Source: an uncultured Lachnospiraceae bacterium (lineage in GTDB: Bacteria; Bacillota; Clostridia; Lachnospirales; Lachnospiraceae). From it: a DNA stretch of 64,000 nucleotides. Location of the stretch: contig CAQGLR010000006.1 in NCBI GenBank assembly GCA_948794795.1, forward strand, positions 1-64,000, given 5' to 3'. Both the position numbers and the translations under genes were made by a program. The notes below the pieces were generated by a model. The model ran no database searches. It worked only from the letters and a program-made list of their open reading frames with translations, and was not told the DNA's origin. The first letter of the stretch is position 1. Every line of letters starts with the position of its first letter. This document shows positions 16,011-23,944 of this stretch, piece after piece.

Positions 16011-17201
16011 TTAAGATTTTTGCTTTTCCATCTTTATTTTCTGTATTTTACTCTCCATAATAAGATAATACTTGTTTATTCCGCCATCTGGAAATAAATA
16101 TAATACCTTTCCATCTATATTACATGAAAACTTTTTAATCCCGTTTACACGGAAAATTGTACATTCTGATGTTGAATTTAATATAATTTCATTATTATCA
16201 TACATCCTTATTGTACTATATTCATTATTAAATCCTATATCTAACACCTTACTGCCTGACATATCATAAACTTTCATCTGGTATGGCTTGCCCTTATTAC
16301 TGTTTTCAAAAACCATACCCACATATTGTTCATTACAGAAAGCACTCTTTATCTTAGTTTTATATGTTTTTGAATAAACCTCGCCTGGCTGCCTGGGGTT
16401 CTCCCATATACTAAAACCATTATCAGCAAATATACATATCTTGTCACTTCCAAGAAACCTTACATCTGATATTATACTTTCATCATAATTCTTTGCACCT
16501 ACCAGGCAGTTTGTATTCTTTCCAACATCTGTAAAATCATAAAATGCCACCCTGCTCTGGACATTACCACTTGTTACACATACATATGATGCTACAAGGT
16601 TAGTACCCTCTGGGGATATATCTATACACACAGGATATCCTTCATCAACATTAGTAGGTATTTCCACAAGCAGCCTGGCAGATATATTATATGGGTCATA
16701 TATATTTATAACATTAGAATTTGTCTGCTCTAGCAGTACTGCTACAATTCCATGTACTGAAACACACGCCTGGATTATTGGATAATCTGTTACTATTTCC
16801 TTTGCTTGTCCTTCTTCATTGTATACAAAAAGAGATTTTGCACCTATATCTGCTGCTACAACATATTTTCCACAAATATCAACAGCTGGTGAAATCATAT
16901 CATAACTTCCATTCCATATTATATTTCCTGACGCATCAACGGCAGAAATGCCATCACGGCTGTATTTTATTATTTTATCATTATAAGACAAATATTTATC
17001 AGAAGTGCTTATATTTATTTTTGTTTCTTCTATTACTTTATAAGATGTGTACTGCTTATTTAAAAATGAATTTACCAGCAGCATAAATATACCTGCTGCC
17101 ACAATTATACACGCAATGCATGTTATTGTAACTATTATTATTTTACGGCGGCGTCCATTTATAACAACTACATCTTGTGAACGCCCTACAAAACTATTCA
17201 T
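16011..17201 (-). CDS. Membrane-anchored beta-propeller-like protein (DUF5711-like)
   Basis: The 396-residue protein has a short basic cytoplasmic N-terminus (NGRRRK), one membrane helix at about residues 20-45 and a large predicted extracellular domain. The repeated short beta-strand pattern in that domain (SRDGISAVDASGNIIWNGSYD) resembles WD40/PQQ-like propellers. The DUF5711 assignment is from memory of similar Clostridia proteins and is tentative. The ATG at 17199-17201 follows GAGGAA. It lies just upstream of the str operon on the same strand. The function is unknown, perhaps envelope sensing. Confidence 0.7.
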   Translation of the reverse strand: MNSFVGRSQDVVVINGRRRKIIIVTITCIACIIVAAGIFMLLVNSFLNKQYTSYKVIEETKINISTSDKYLSYNDKIIKYSRDGISAVDASGNIIWNGSYDMISPAVDICGKYVVAADIGAKSLFVYNEEGQAKEIVTDYPIIQACVSVHGIVAVLLEQTNSNVINIYDPYNISARLLVEIPTNVDEGYPVCIDISPEGTNLVASYVCVTSGNVQSRVAFYDFTDVGKNTNCLVGAKNYDESIISDVRFLGSDKICIFADNGFSIWENPRQPGEVYSKTYKTKIKSAFCNEQYVGMVFENSNKGKPYQMKVYDMSGSKVLDIGFNNEYSTIRMYDNNEIILNSTSECTIFRVNGIKKFSCNIDGKVLYLFPDGGINKYYLIMESKIQKIKMEKQKS

Positions 17202-17290
17202 ATACAATTCCTCTGTTCTTTTATATTATAAAATAAATAAGCATTTATTAAATAATAAGTATAACTTATCAAATAGTACAAAGCAAGGGA

Positions 17291-18577
17291 TTATGAAAAA
17301 TCTGGTAATATAATACAGTCTCCCTCATATATTTTATCAGAATCCTTTATATTATTTGCTTTCATCACTTTGTCCAGATAATAAAATGAATGATACTGTT
17401 TCCAAACAATCTGGCTTAATGTATCACCTGCATTTACAATATAACTTTCATATTTACCTTTATATTTAATTGTTTCTTTTGAATTTTTATTTTTTTTACC
17501 AGAGGTATTTTTATTATTTCCTGAAGATTTAACTGGTGAAGATGTACTTTTACTTACAGGTTTGCTGGTACTTGCTGGTTCCTGGCTTTCTGGGCTTTCT
17601 GTATTTACAGGTGTACTGGTTTTACTGCTTTTATCTGGTTTGGTACTGTTTTCCAATAAAACATCTTTCTTCTTTTTATTTGCTCCCTTGTTTTTTGAAG
17701 CTGTACCATCTTCAAATACTGTGCTTTTATCTGCCATTACAGGCTGGGCAATATTATTATTTATATATCCTTCTACTGAATCAAGTGTCTTTTCAAGGCT
17801 TTTTATCCTGTCAATGCTCCTGTATAAAATACCTGCTGCAAAAAGAAGCATTATTGACATTACTGCTACTGCTGCATATGATATCTTCTTTGTATCCACA
17901 GGCTTTTTATCTTCTTTTTCTTTAATTACATTACGCATGTTTGCAGTAACATTATCCTGGTACTGGGCTTCAATGCTTTCTGTCTCTTTACTTTTAAGCA
18001 TATATTCCTGCATCTGCGGGTTTTTCTCATAATATACCACAAAACCAGGCTGTTCATATAAATCACCATCATTCCATAGAAAAATCTTCTCTTCTTTTTC
18101 AGAAATATCTGTTACAAATAATACTTTTCCTTCTTCACTGAAATATTTGCCATGTATCTGCCTTACAGCCACATCTGCCCTGCTGTTCCACATGCTTACC
18201 CCACAGCCCCATCCAAGCATCTGGGCACCTGGAAAATTATCATGCATATCTTTGTAAACCTGGTTCCATTTATTAGCAGTCAGTTCTTTTGGACCTTCCA
18301 TCATATCACACTGGACAAACAGTGCACCATATATAAACATACATCCTGCTGCTTGTTCTTTACCTTTTTTACCAAGAAATATAACTATTGCTTTCTCCTG
18401 CTTTTCATTAAATATCTGGTGTATATATGTCATTACATAATCTTCTATGTATATCCTGAGGTTTCCATTTGTTTCACCTATCTGTCTTATGTTTTCTGGC
18501 AAGCGGCTGTACACATACTCTTTATGAGCTGACTCTTTTGCATATTCGCCTAGATTACCGAATCTCTTATTTTCCAT
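17291..18577 (-). CDS. LysM-domain membrane protein
   Basis: The 428-residue protein has an N-terminal region of about 200 residues with no recognised motif, a membrane helix near 230-252 (AVAVMSIMLLFAAGILY), and a threonine/serine/proline-rich linker at about 300-370. It ends in one LysM domain (YIVNAGDTLSQIVWKQY to YEGDCIILPDF), which binds peptidoglycan. The likely topology is N-terminus in the cytoplasm and LysM outside. This makes it a candidate link between a cytoplasmic activity and the wall. The ribosome site AAAGGTG lies 10 nt from the ATG. It precedes the propeller-like gene by 90 bp and may be cotranscribed with it. Confidence 0.8.
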   Translation of the reverse strand: MENKRFGNLGEYAKESAHKEYVYSRLPENIRQIGETNGNLRIYIEDYVMTYIHQIFNEKQEKAIVIFLGKKGKEQAAGCMFIYGALFVQCDMMEGPKELTANKWNQVYKDMHDNFPGAQMLGWGCGVSMWNSRADVAVRQIHGKYFSEEGKVLFVTDISEKEEKIFLWNDGDLYEQPGFVVYYEKNPQMQEYMLKSKETESIEAQYQDNVTANMRNVIKEKEDKKPVDTKKISYAAVAVMSIMLLFAAGILYRSIDRIKSLEKTLDSVEGYINNNIAQPVMADKSTVFEDGTASKNKGANKKKKDVLLENSTKPDKSSKTSTPVNTESPESQEPASTSKPVSKSTSSPVKSSGNNKNTSGKKNKNSKETIKYKGKYESYIVNAGDTLSQIVWKQYHSFYYLDKVMKANNIKDSDKIYEGDCIILPDFS

Positions 18578-18776
18578 TCCGCTACAACACCTTTCTAACT
18601 ATATTTTATCCATATTCCACCACCGGATGCAGAAATTGTAACACTGTGTACCTGCCATTTTTGTCGAAAACGGGATAACCCCGGCTTCATCTTAATGCTA
18701 AAATTCGACTTGAATAAAATATAGCTATATGGACATACTTACCATATAATGAGAATAACGAAAAGAAAGGCGTATT

Positions 18777-19388
18777 TTGAAAATACGGTTTAGCTATATG
18801 TCAAACATATCAACAGAAATAAAATATTTCAATGTATACCGTTCTGCATCTTTTCCCAAATTTGTAAATACAATAAATAAGCACTATGAAAAGTGTTTTG
18901 ATAAAAACCAGAATATAGTTTTCTTGTGTATTGGTTCAGACCGTGCAACTGGTGACTGCCTAGGGCCTATTGTCGGTCATATCCTTATTAAGAAAAATAA
19001 AAATCTCCCAGTATTTGGAACTCTTACTTCACCTGTACATGCCCAGAACCTTGGTGAAACAATAGATTTCATCTATAATACAATACCAGACCCATATATA
19101 ATAGCTATTGATGCTTCCCTTGGCATAAGGCAGCATATTGGCAATGTTACAACAGGATATGGTCCTCTTTCACCTGGAATAGGTGTAAATAAAAAATTGC
19201 CATGTGTTGGTGATGCTTTTATTACTGGTATTGTAAATGCTTCTAATCCAAACAGCCATATAACATTACAGACAACAAAGCTTTCAACTGTTGTAGACCT
19301 TGCAGAATTTATTGCACATGGTATATTAAAAGTTATAGAAAAAGGGCAAAACCAACGTTTTACCCTTACAGGAATTACAAATATATAA
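18777..19388 (+). CDS. yyaC: YyaC-type spore protease-like protein
   Basis: The 203-residue protein matches the YyaC family, which is related to the germination protease fold. Visible family motifs are IGSDRATGDCLGPIVG (about residues 53-68), AIDASLG near 115 and PGIGVNKKLPCVGD near 140-155. The start is uncertain. TTG at 18777 has AAAGG upstream at a good distance, whereas the ATG at 18798 has none. The upstream sequence contains a possible sporulation-type promoter (GAATA and CATACTTA, 17 bp apart, near 18711-18740). It is one of the few plus-strand genes and converges on recR across a shared terminator. Confidence 0.9.
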   Translation: MKIRFSYMSNISTEIKYFNVYRSASFPKFVNTINKHYEKCFDKNQNIVFLCIGSDRATGDCLGPIVGHILIKKNKNLPVFGTLTSPVHAQNLGETIDFIYNTIPDPYIIAIDASLGIRQHIGNVTTGYGPLSPGIGVNKKLPCVGDAFITGIVNASNPNSHITLQTTKLSTVVDLAEFIAHGILKVIEKGQNQRFTLTGITNI

Positions 19389-19410
19389 AACACAAAATTA
19401 GCAGGTGGCT

Positions 19411-19444
19411 AAAAAGCCAAGCGGATTGCAGATATCCGCTTGGC
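19411..19444 (-). terminator. Terminator of the pfkA-dnaX-ybaB-recR operon
   Basis: GCCAAGCGGAT (19416-19426) and ATCCGCTTGGC (19434-19444) form a perfect 11-bp stem with a 7-nt loop, followed on the minus strand by TTTTT. It lies 2 bp after the recR stop and may also serve yyaC from the other side. Confidence 0.85.
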
Positions 19445-19446
19445 CA

Positions 19447-20043
19447 TCACATATCTGTCCGTCCTTCTAGTGCTTTATATAAAGTAACTTCATCAATGTA
19501 TTCCAGGTCCCCGCCTGCAGGTACACCACTTGCTATACGGCTCACCCTTATACCAAGTGGTTTTATAAGTTTACTTATATATGTAGCAGTTGTATCACCT
19601 TCCAGGTTCTTATTAGTTGCAACAATAACTTCGTCTATATCTCCCTGCAGCCTTACCATAAGTTCATCAAGCCTGATATCCTGCGGGCCTATGCCCGCCA
19701 TTGGTGAAACTGCACCATGCAGTACATGGTATACACCTTCATATTTACCAGTTTTCTCATACGCTGCCAGGTCCCTTGGATTTTCAACCACCATTATCTG
19801 CCTGTGGTTCCTTTTAGGACTTGAACAAACTGGACAAAGTTCATTATCTGTATATGTGTAACACTCTTTACAATAACGTACATTCTTTTTTGCGCTTATT
19901 ATAGCACTTGCCAGCCCTGCCACCTGGTCTTCAGGCATATTTAAAATATGGAATGCAAGGCGCTGTGCTGACTTTGCCCCTATTCCCGGAAGTTTTGACA
20001 GTTGTTCTACAAGGCTGTTTATTTGTGAACTATAGAATTCCAT
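19447..20043 (-). CDS. recR: Recombination mediator RecR
   Basis: The 198-residue RecR acts with RecF/RecO in gap repair. Visible are the helix-hairpin-helix LSKLPGIGAKSAQRLAF (about residues 15-31), a zinc finger with two CxxC pairs (CKEC and CPVC, about 57-72) and a Toprim domain starting MVVENPRDL. Length is standard. It lies 15 bp after ybaB in the usual dnaX-ybaB-recR order. Confidence 0.97.
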   Translation of the reverse strand: MEFYSSQINSLVEQLSKLPGIGAKSAQRLAFHILNMPEDQVAGLASAIISAKKNVRYCKECYTYTDNELCPVCSSPKRNHRQIMVVENPRDLAAYEKTGKYEGVYHVLHGAVSPMAGIGPQDIRLDELMVRLQGDIDEVIVATNKNLEGDTTATYISKLIKPLGIRVSRIASGVPAGGDLEYIDEVTLYKALEGRTDM

Positions 20044-20058
20044 ACTGCTGCCCCACTA

Positions 20059-20409
20059 TTAAAATAATCCGCCAAGACCACCCAGGCCGCCTGTAAGCTG
20101 CTGCATCATTGCGGCATTTTCATCTTCCATTTTGCGCAGTGCTTCATTGACAGCAGCAACTATCAGGTCTTCAAGCATCTCAATATCATCTGGGTCAACT
20201 GCTTCTGGTGAAAGCTTTACAGATACTATTTCTTTCTTGCCAGACACTTTTACTGTAACAGCTCCGCCACCTGATGTTGCTTCCCATTCTTTATCTTCAA
20301 ATTCTTTTGACTTCTCCTCCATCTGCTTCTGCATACGCTGTGCCTGTTTCATAATATTATTCATATTTCCAGGCATAGCACCTCCTGGAAAGCCTCCACG
20401 TTTTGCCAT
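20059..20409 (-). CDS. ybaB: YbaB/EbfC nucleoid-associated protein
   Basis: The 116-residue YbaB-type DNA-binding protein forms dimers on the nucleoid. It starts AKRGGFPGGAMPGNMNNIMK and has a basic helical N-terminus, with the family motif VKVSGKKEIVSVKLSPEAVD in the middle and a glycine-rich tail. The ATG at 20407-20409 is chosen because GGAGG precedes it by 8 nt. A TTG at 20424 lies in the ribosome site. It sits between dnaX and recR. Confidence 0.95.
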   Translation of the reverse strand: MAKRGGFPGGAMPGNMNNIMKQAQRMQKQMEEKSKEFEDKEWEATSGGGAVTVKVSGKKEIVSVKLSPEAVDPDDIEMLEDLIVAAVNEALRKMEDENAAMMQQLTGGLGGLGGLF

Positions 20410-20519
20410 TATTAAATCCTCCAATATATATTTTCAAATCCTTTAAAACTTTATCTGTCATTTCTTACAACCAGTTCTCAATTTGTACACTTTTTTATTT
20501 ACAGACACTCCCCTGTATT

Positions 20520-22097
20520 TTATTTATACTCTACATCCTCAAAATGTATTAATTGTGACAAATCAACAAAATTGTTGTCTGCCTTTTCTTCTGAAACCAT
20601 TGTTTTTATAGTAACATCTTTACCCGTTACATTACTTATAACCGTTTTAAGTGCTTCAAGCTGCCTGCTGTCATCTTGCTTAAAATATCCTTCACTTACA
20701 GGGTCTGCAAAGACAAGCAACAGTTCCCCGCTTTCAGACACAGACTTTTTCACACCCTCAAGCATAGTCTGTCCAGACCTTCCAAACTTGCTTAAAATAC
20801 TGTTCCAGTTTTTTATTATTTCCTTTACATCCTCTGGCACAGCAGCTGGAATGGCAGCTGGCATTTCTTGCATTTCTTCTGCAACAGGTACATTATAATT
20901 TTCTGGTGGCATATCTGCATGTACCCCTGTAGTGCTGATATTTTCAACTTTTCTTTCAAGTTCTTCAATTCTTGAAATAAGCAATGATAAATCCTGCTTT
21001 GTATCCATCTGTGGTTTACAAAGCTTTATAAAAGTTATTTCAGCCAGTACACGTTTCTGGGATGTATATCTTATCTGTCCTGACAATTCTGATAAAATAT
21101 AAATGTACCTTGACAACACATCTGTACTTATTTTTACTGCCTCTTCTTTCATATTGGCAAGCTGTCCAGCCGGGGCATCTATAATCCCATCCACATCACT
21201 TGAATATTTTATAAGCAACAGGTTTCTAAGATACCATATAAACTCTGTTACAAATTGGTTTAAATCCCTCCCGGACATAAGCATGCTGCTAATAAGCTTT
21301 GTACAGCCTGTAACATCAGAATTTATAATATTGTTAAACATTTCACTGTATACACTTGTATCTACTGCTCCAAGTACATCCAGTACATTTTCATAAGACA
21401 GTTTCTGCCCAAAATAGAATGCAATACACTGGTCAAGTAAGCTTAATGCATCCCTTAATGAGCCATCTGCTGCCTTTGCAATATATCTTAGTGCCTTATC
21501 CTCTGCTTCTACACCTTCACTATCTGTAAGTTCCTTCATCCTTGCTGTTATAGTGTCAATAGATATCCTTTTAAAATCATATCTCTGGCATCTTGACAAT
21601 ATTGTAACCGGGATTTTGTGTGCTTCTGTTGTTGCAAGGATAAATATAACATAAGAAGGAGGTTCTTCAAGGGTTTTTAAAAGGGCATTAAAAGCCCCTG
21701 TAGAAAGCATATGCACCTCATCTATTATATATACCCTGTATTTCCCTTCTGCTGGGGAATACTGTACTTCATCTATAATATCCCTGATATTTGCGACGCC
21801 ATTATTTGACGCCGCATCTATCTCTGCAACATTCATTGAAACCTGCCGGTTAATCCTCTGGCACATGCTGCAGTTATTACAAGGACTGCCATCAACAGGA
21901 TTTTCACAATTCACAGCCTTTGCAAGTATCTTTGCCACTGTAGTTTTACCTGTACCCCTTGTACCACAGAACAGATACGCATGGCCGATGCGGCCTGTAC
22001 GTATTTCATTCTTCAGGGTAGTAACAATATGCCCCTGTCCTTTTACACTTTCAAAGTCTGTTGGACGGAATTTCCTGTATAAAGCCGTATAGGACAT
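20520..22097 (-). CDS. dnaX: DNA polymerase III subunit gamma/tau
   Basis: The 525-residue clamp-loader ATPase has Walker A (GTRGTGKTT, near residue 45), four zinc-binding cysteines around CNNCSMC (near 70-80), DEVHMLS and the SRC arginine-finger motif (LSRCQRYDF). The C-terminal third is a tau-type extension. No obvious programmed frameshift run was seen. It starts 2 bp after the pfkA stop, so it is translationally close-coupled to it. Confidence 0.96.
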   Translation of the reverse strand: MSYTALYRKFRPTDFESVKGQGHIVTTLKNEIRTGRIGHAYLFCGTRGTGKTTVAKILAKAVNCENPVDGSPCNNCSMCQRINRQVSMNVAEIDAASNNGVANIRDIIDEVQYSPAEGKYRVYIIDEVHMLSTGAFNALLKTLEEPPSYVIFILATTEAHKIPVTILSRCQRYDFKRISIDTITARMKELTDSEGVEAEDKALRYIAKAADGSLRDALSLLDQCIAFYFGQKLSYENVLDVLGAVDTSVYSEMFNNIINSDVTGCTKLISSMLMSGRDLNQFVTEFIWYLRNLLLIKYSSDVDGIIDAPAGQLANMKEEAVKISTDVLSRYIYILSELSGQIRYTSQKRVLAEITFIKLCKPQMDTKQDLSLLISRIEELERKVENISTTGVHADMPPENYNVPVAEEMQEMPAAIPAAVPEDVKEIIKNWNSILSKFGRSGQTMLEGVKKSVSESGELLLVFADPVSEGYFKQDDSRQLEALKTVISNVTGKDVTIKTMVSEEKADNNFVDLSQLIHFEDVEYK

Positions 22098-22099
22098 AA

Positions 22100-23173
22100 T
22101 TAATCACCAAAACAAATTCCCAGGCCCTTTGCTTCTTTTATAATAGAAGACTCTGGATTAACTGTCTTTAACTTGCCTGCAACATCATTAAGCGGTACAG
22201 GTACAATTTCACCATTCCTGAACCCTACCATATAGCCAAATTTGCCTTCAATAATAAGCCTTGCTGCTGCTGAACCAAGCCTGCTTGAAATTACACGGTC
22301 ATATGGTCCTGGACCACCTCCACGCTGTGTATGGCCTGGAACTGTAATTCGTACTTCCTGTCCTGTTCTTTCCTGTATCTCCTGGCCAATCTGGTAAGAA
22401 ATTGAAGGATAAAGCTTCTCCCTTTTCTTTGCCTTAAGTTCTTTCTTGCTAAGTGCAGCGTCCTCTTTTGAGATTGCTCCTTCAGCAACTGCAAGTATAG
22501 AGAACTTCTTGCCCTGTTTATTTCTCTTTTCAAGTGCCTTTACTACAGAATCTATATCATATGGTATCTCTGGAATCAGTATTATATCAGCACCACCTGC
22601 AATTCCTGCATGGAGTGTAAGCCATCCAACTTTATGTCCCATTACTTCTACAATAAATACCCTGCCATGTGATGCAGCTGTAGTATGGATACAGTCAATC
22701 GCATTAGTTGCAATATTTACAGCACTCTGGAAACCAAATGTAATATCAGTTCCCCATATATCATTATCAATAGTCTTTGGAAGTGTTACAACATTACATC
22801 CTTCTTCACTAAGAAGGTTAGCTGTCTTATGTGTGCCATTCCCGCCAAGAATTACAAGGCAGTCAAGTCCCCATTTTTTATAATTGTCTTTCATTGCTTT
22901 TACTTTATCAAGTCCATTCTCATCAGGTTCACGCATCTTTTTAAATGGCTGTCTGGAAGTACCAATAATAGTACCACCTTCTGTAAGTATTCCTGAAAAG
23001 TCACTTGGCTTCATCTTTCTGTAGTTGCCATAAATAAGTCCTTTGTATCCTTCTAAAATACCATATATCTCAGTATCATCATAAGTCTGGTACAAAGTCT
23101 TTGCTACACCTCTCATTGTTGCATTTAAACTCTGGCAATCTCCTCCACTTGTTAAAAAACCTACTCTAATCAT
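22100..23173 (-). CDS. pfkA: 6-phosphofructokinase with mixed ATP/PPi-type active site
   Basis: The 357-residue enzyme phosphorylates fructose 6-phosphate in glycolysis. It has the N-terminal GFLTSGGDC and the catalytic PKTIDNDI. The nucleotide loop reads GGNGTHKT where E. coli PfkA has GGDGS. Gly is kept at the position that marks ATP enzymes, but Asp is replaced by Asn. Lys in PKTIDND is the residue typical of pyrophosphate-dependent enzymes. The donor therefore cannot be read with certainty. The ATG at 23171-23173 follows AAAGGCGGGG. It heads the pfkA-dnaX-ybaB-recR operon. Confidence 0.93.
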   Translation of the reverse strand: MIRVGFLTSGGDCQSLNATMRGVAKTLYQTYDDTEIYGILEGYKGLIYGNYRKMKPSDFSGILTEGGTIIGTSRQPFKKMREPDENGLDKVKAMKDNYKKWGLDCLVILGGNGTHKTANLLSEEGCNVVTLPKTIDNDIWGTDITFGFQSAVNIATNAIDCIHTTAASHGRVFIVEVMGHKVGWLTLHAGIAGGADIILIPEIPYDIDSVVKALEKRNKQGKKFSILAVAEGAISKEDAALSKKELKAKKREKLYPSISYQIGQEIQERTGQEVRITVPGHTQRGGGPGPYDRVISSRLGSAAARLIIEGKFGYMVGFRNGEIVPVPLNDVAGKLKTVNPESSIIKEAKGLGICFGD

Positions 23174-23447
23174 AATCCCCGCCTTTCTGCAGTAAACACA
23201 ATACCTGCGCAATATTATGTAAATTGATACCTATGTCAGACTGCACCCGCTGTCATAACACAAATAGAATGGTTAGAAAATCTAAGATTTCCCAAACTGC
23301 CATATCTAATAACAAGTTTACCATACCACTTATTATTACGCAATTTATTTATTGTTATTCACCAATAATATTATTCAAGCGGATATCCGCAATCCGTAAC
23401 ATTATCTGGAACAGTATACTTTTGGCTTCTAGCATCACTATATTGGG

Positions 23448-23633
23448 TTATTTATACCACTTCTTCCTTTTTTTTAGAAAAAACGCTTTCTCGTCTAAAT
23501 CCTCAAGTTCTTTTTCCCTTTTTCTGGTATACCCCCATTTTTTAAATACTATTTTTGAAACTATTGTATATCCAATAGCAATAATCACAAATACTATTAC
23601 CAAAACTGGCAATGATATAATTATTTCCCCCAT
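23448..23633 (-). CDS. Small single-pass membrane protein, hypothetical
   Basis: The 61-residue product has one hydrophobic helix (about residues 4-27, IIISLPVLVIVFVIIAIGYTIV) followed by a strongly charged cytoplasmic tail rich in Lys and Glu. That composition is typical of real small membrane proteins rather than chance frames. The ribosome site is weak (AGGGATAAG). It stands between glgP and pfkA on the same strand. No family is recognised. Confidence 0.45.
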   Translation of the reverse strand: MGEIIISLPVLVIVFVIIAIGYTIVSKIVFKKWGYTRKREKELEDLDEKAFFLKKRKKWYK

Positions 23634-23663
23634 AACTTATCCCTGTCTTATATAGTAAATTTC

Positions 23664-23872
23664 AATGTCATTCAGTTAAGCAACTCTGCTGTAAATGGAA
23701 AGGTTATGGATGTTTGGAAATTAAATATTCCACAAATTATGTGGCTCTGGCAAGTTCCAAATATTTTACCCCAGGCAGCACGCTTCTTAAGCGGTGGGTT
23801 CGATTTACCAGGGCTTACCAAATATCAATAATCCCTTTATTTATTATGGTTTTGTTTAACTAAATGACATTG
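23664..23872 (+). mobile_element. 209-bp inverted-repeat-bounded element (transposon remnant or miniature element)
   Basis: AATGTCATTCAGTTAAGCAA (23664-23683) matches the reverse complement of 23853-23872 at 18 of 20 positions. Inside lies a short frame (23706-23831, 41 codons) ending FLSGGFDLPGLTKYQ, which could be the C-terminus of a lost transposase. A related 60-bp fragment occurs at 39401-39462. No clear target duplication is visible. Apart from the small gene at 23448-23633, the glgP-pfkA gap holds nothing else I can assign. Confidence 0.6.
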
Positions 23873-23881
23873 TAGCAAATT

Positions 23882-23906
23882 TAGGAGGTGCCTGCTGCAC
23901 CTCCTA
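23882..23906 (-). terminator. Probable glgP terminator hairpin
   Basis: TAGGAGGTGC (23882-23891) and GCACCTCCTA (23897-23906) form a perfect 10-bp stem with a 5-nt loop, 39 bp past the glgP stop. The following T-run on the minus strand is weak (AAATTTGC), so termination efficiency is uncertain. Confidence 0.55.
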
Positions 23907-23944
23907 ACCCTGGCATAATAACAACTTATATATGCATTATAATC

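Noticed and set aside
20520..22097. Programmed frameshift in dnaX
   Set aside because: No A-rich slippery run followed by a strong hairpin was visible at the gamma/tau boundary.
22291..22533. Frames overlapping pfkA on the same strand
   Set aside because: They are out-of-frame shadows of a gene with clear catalytic motifs.
23224..23655. A 143-residue plus-strand frame between pfkA and glgP
   Set aside because: It has no ribosome site, its composition is typical of AT-rich noncoding DNA, and it overlaps the better minus-strand small membrane protein candidate.
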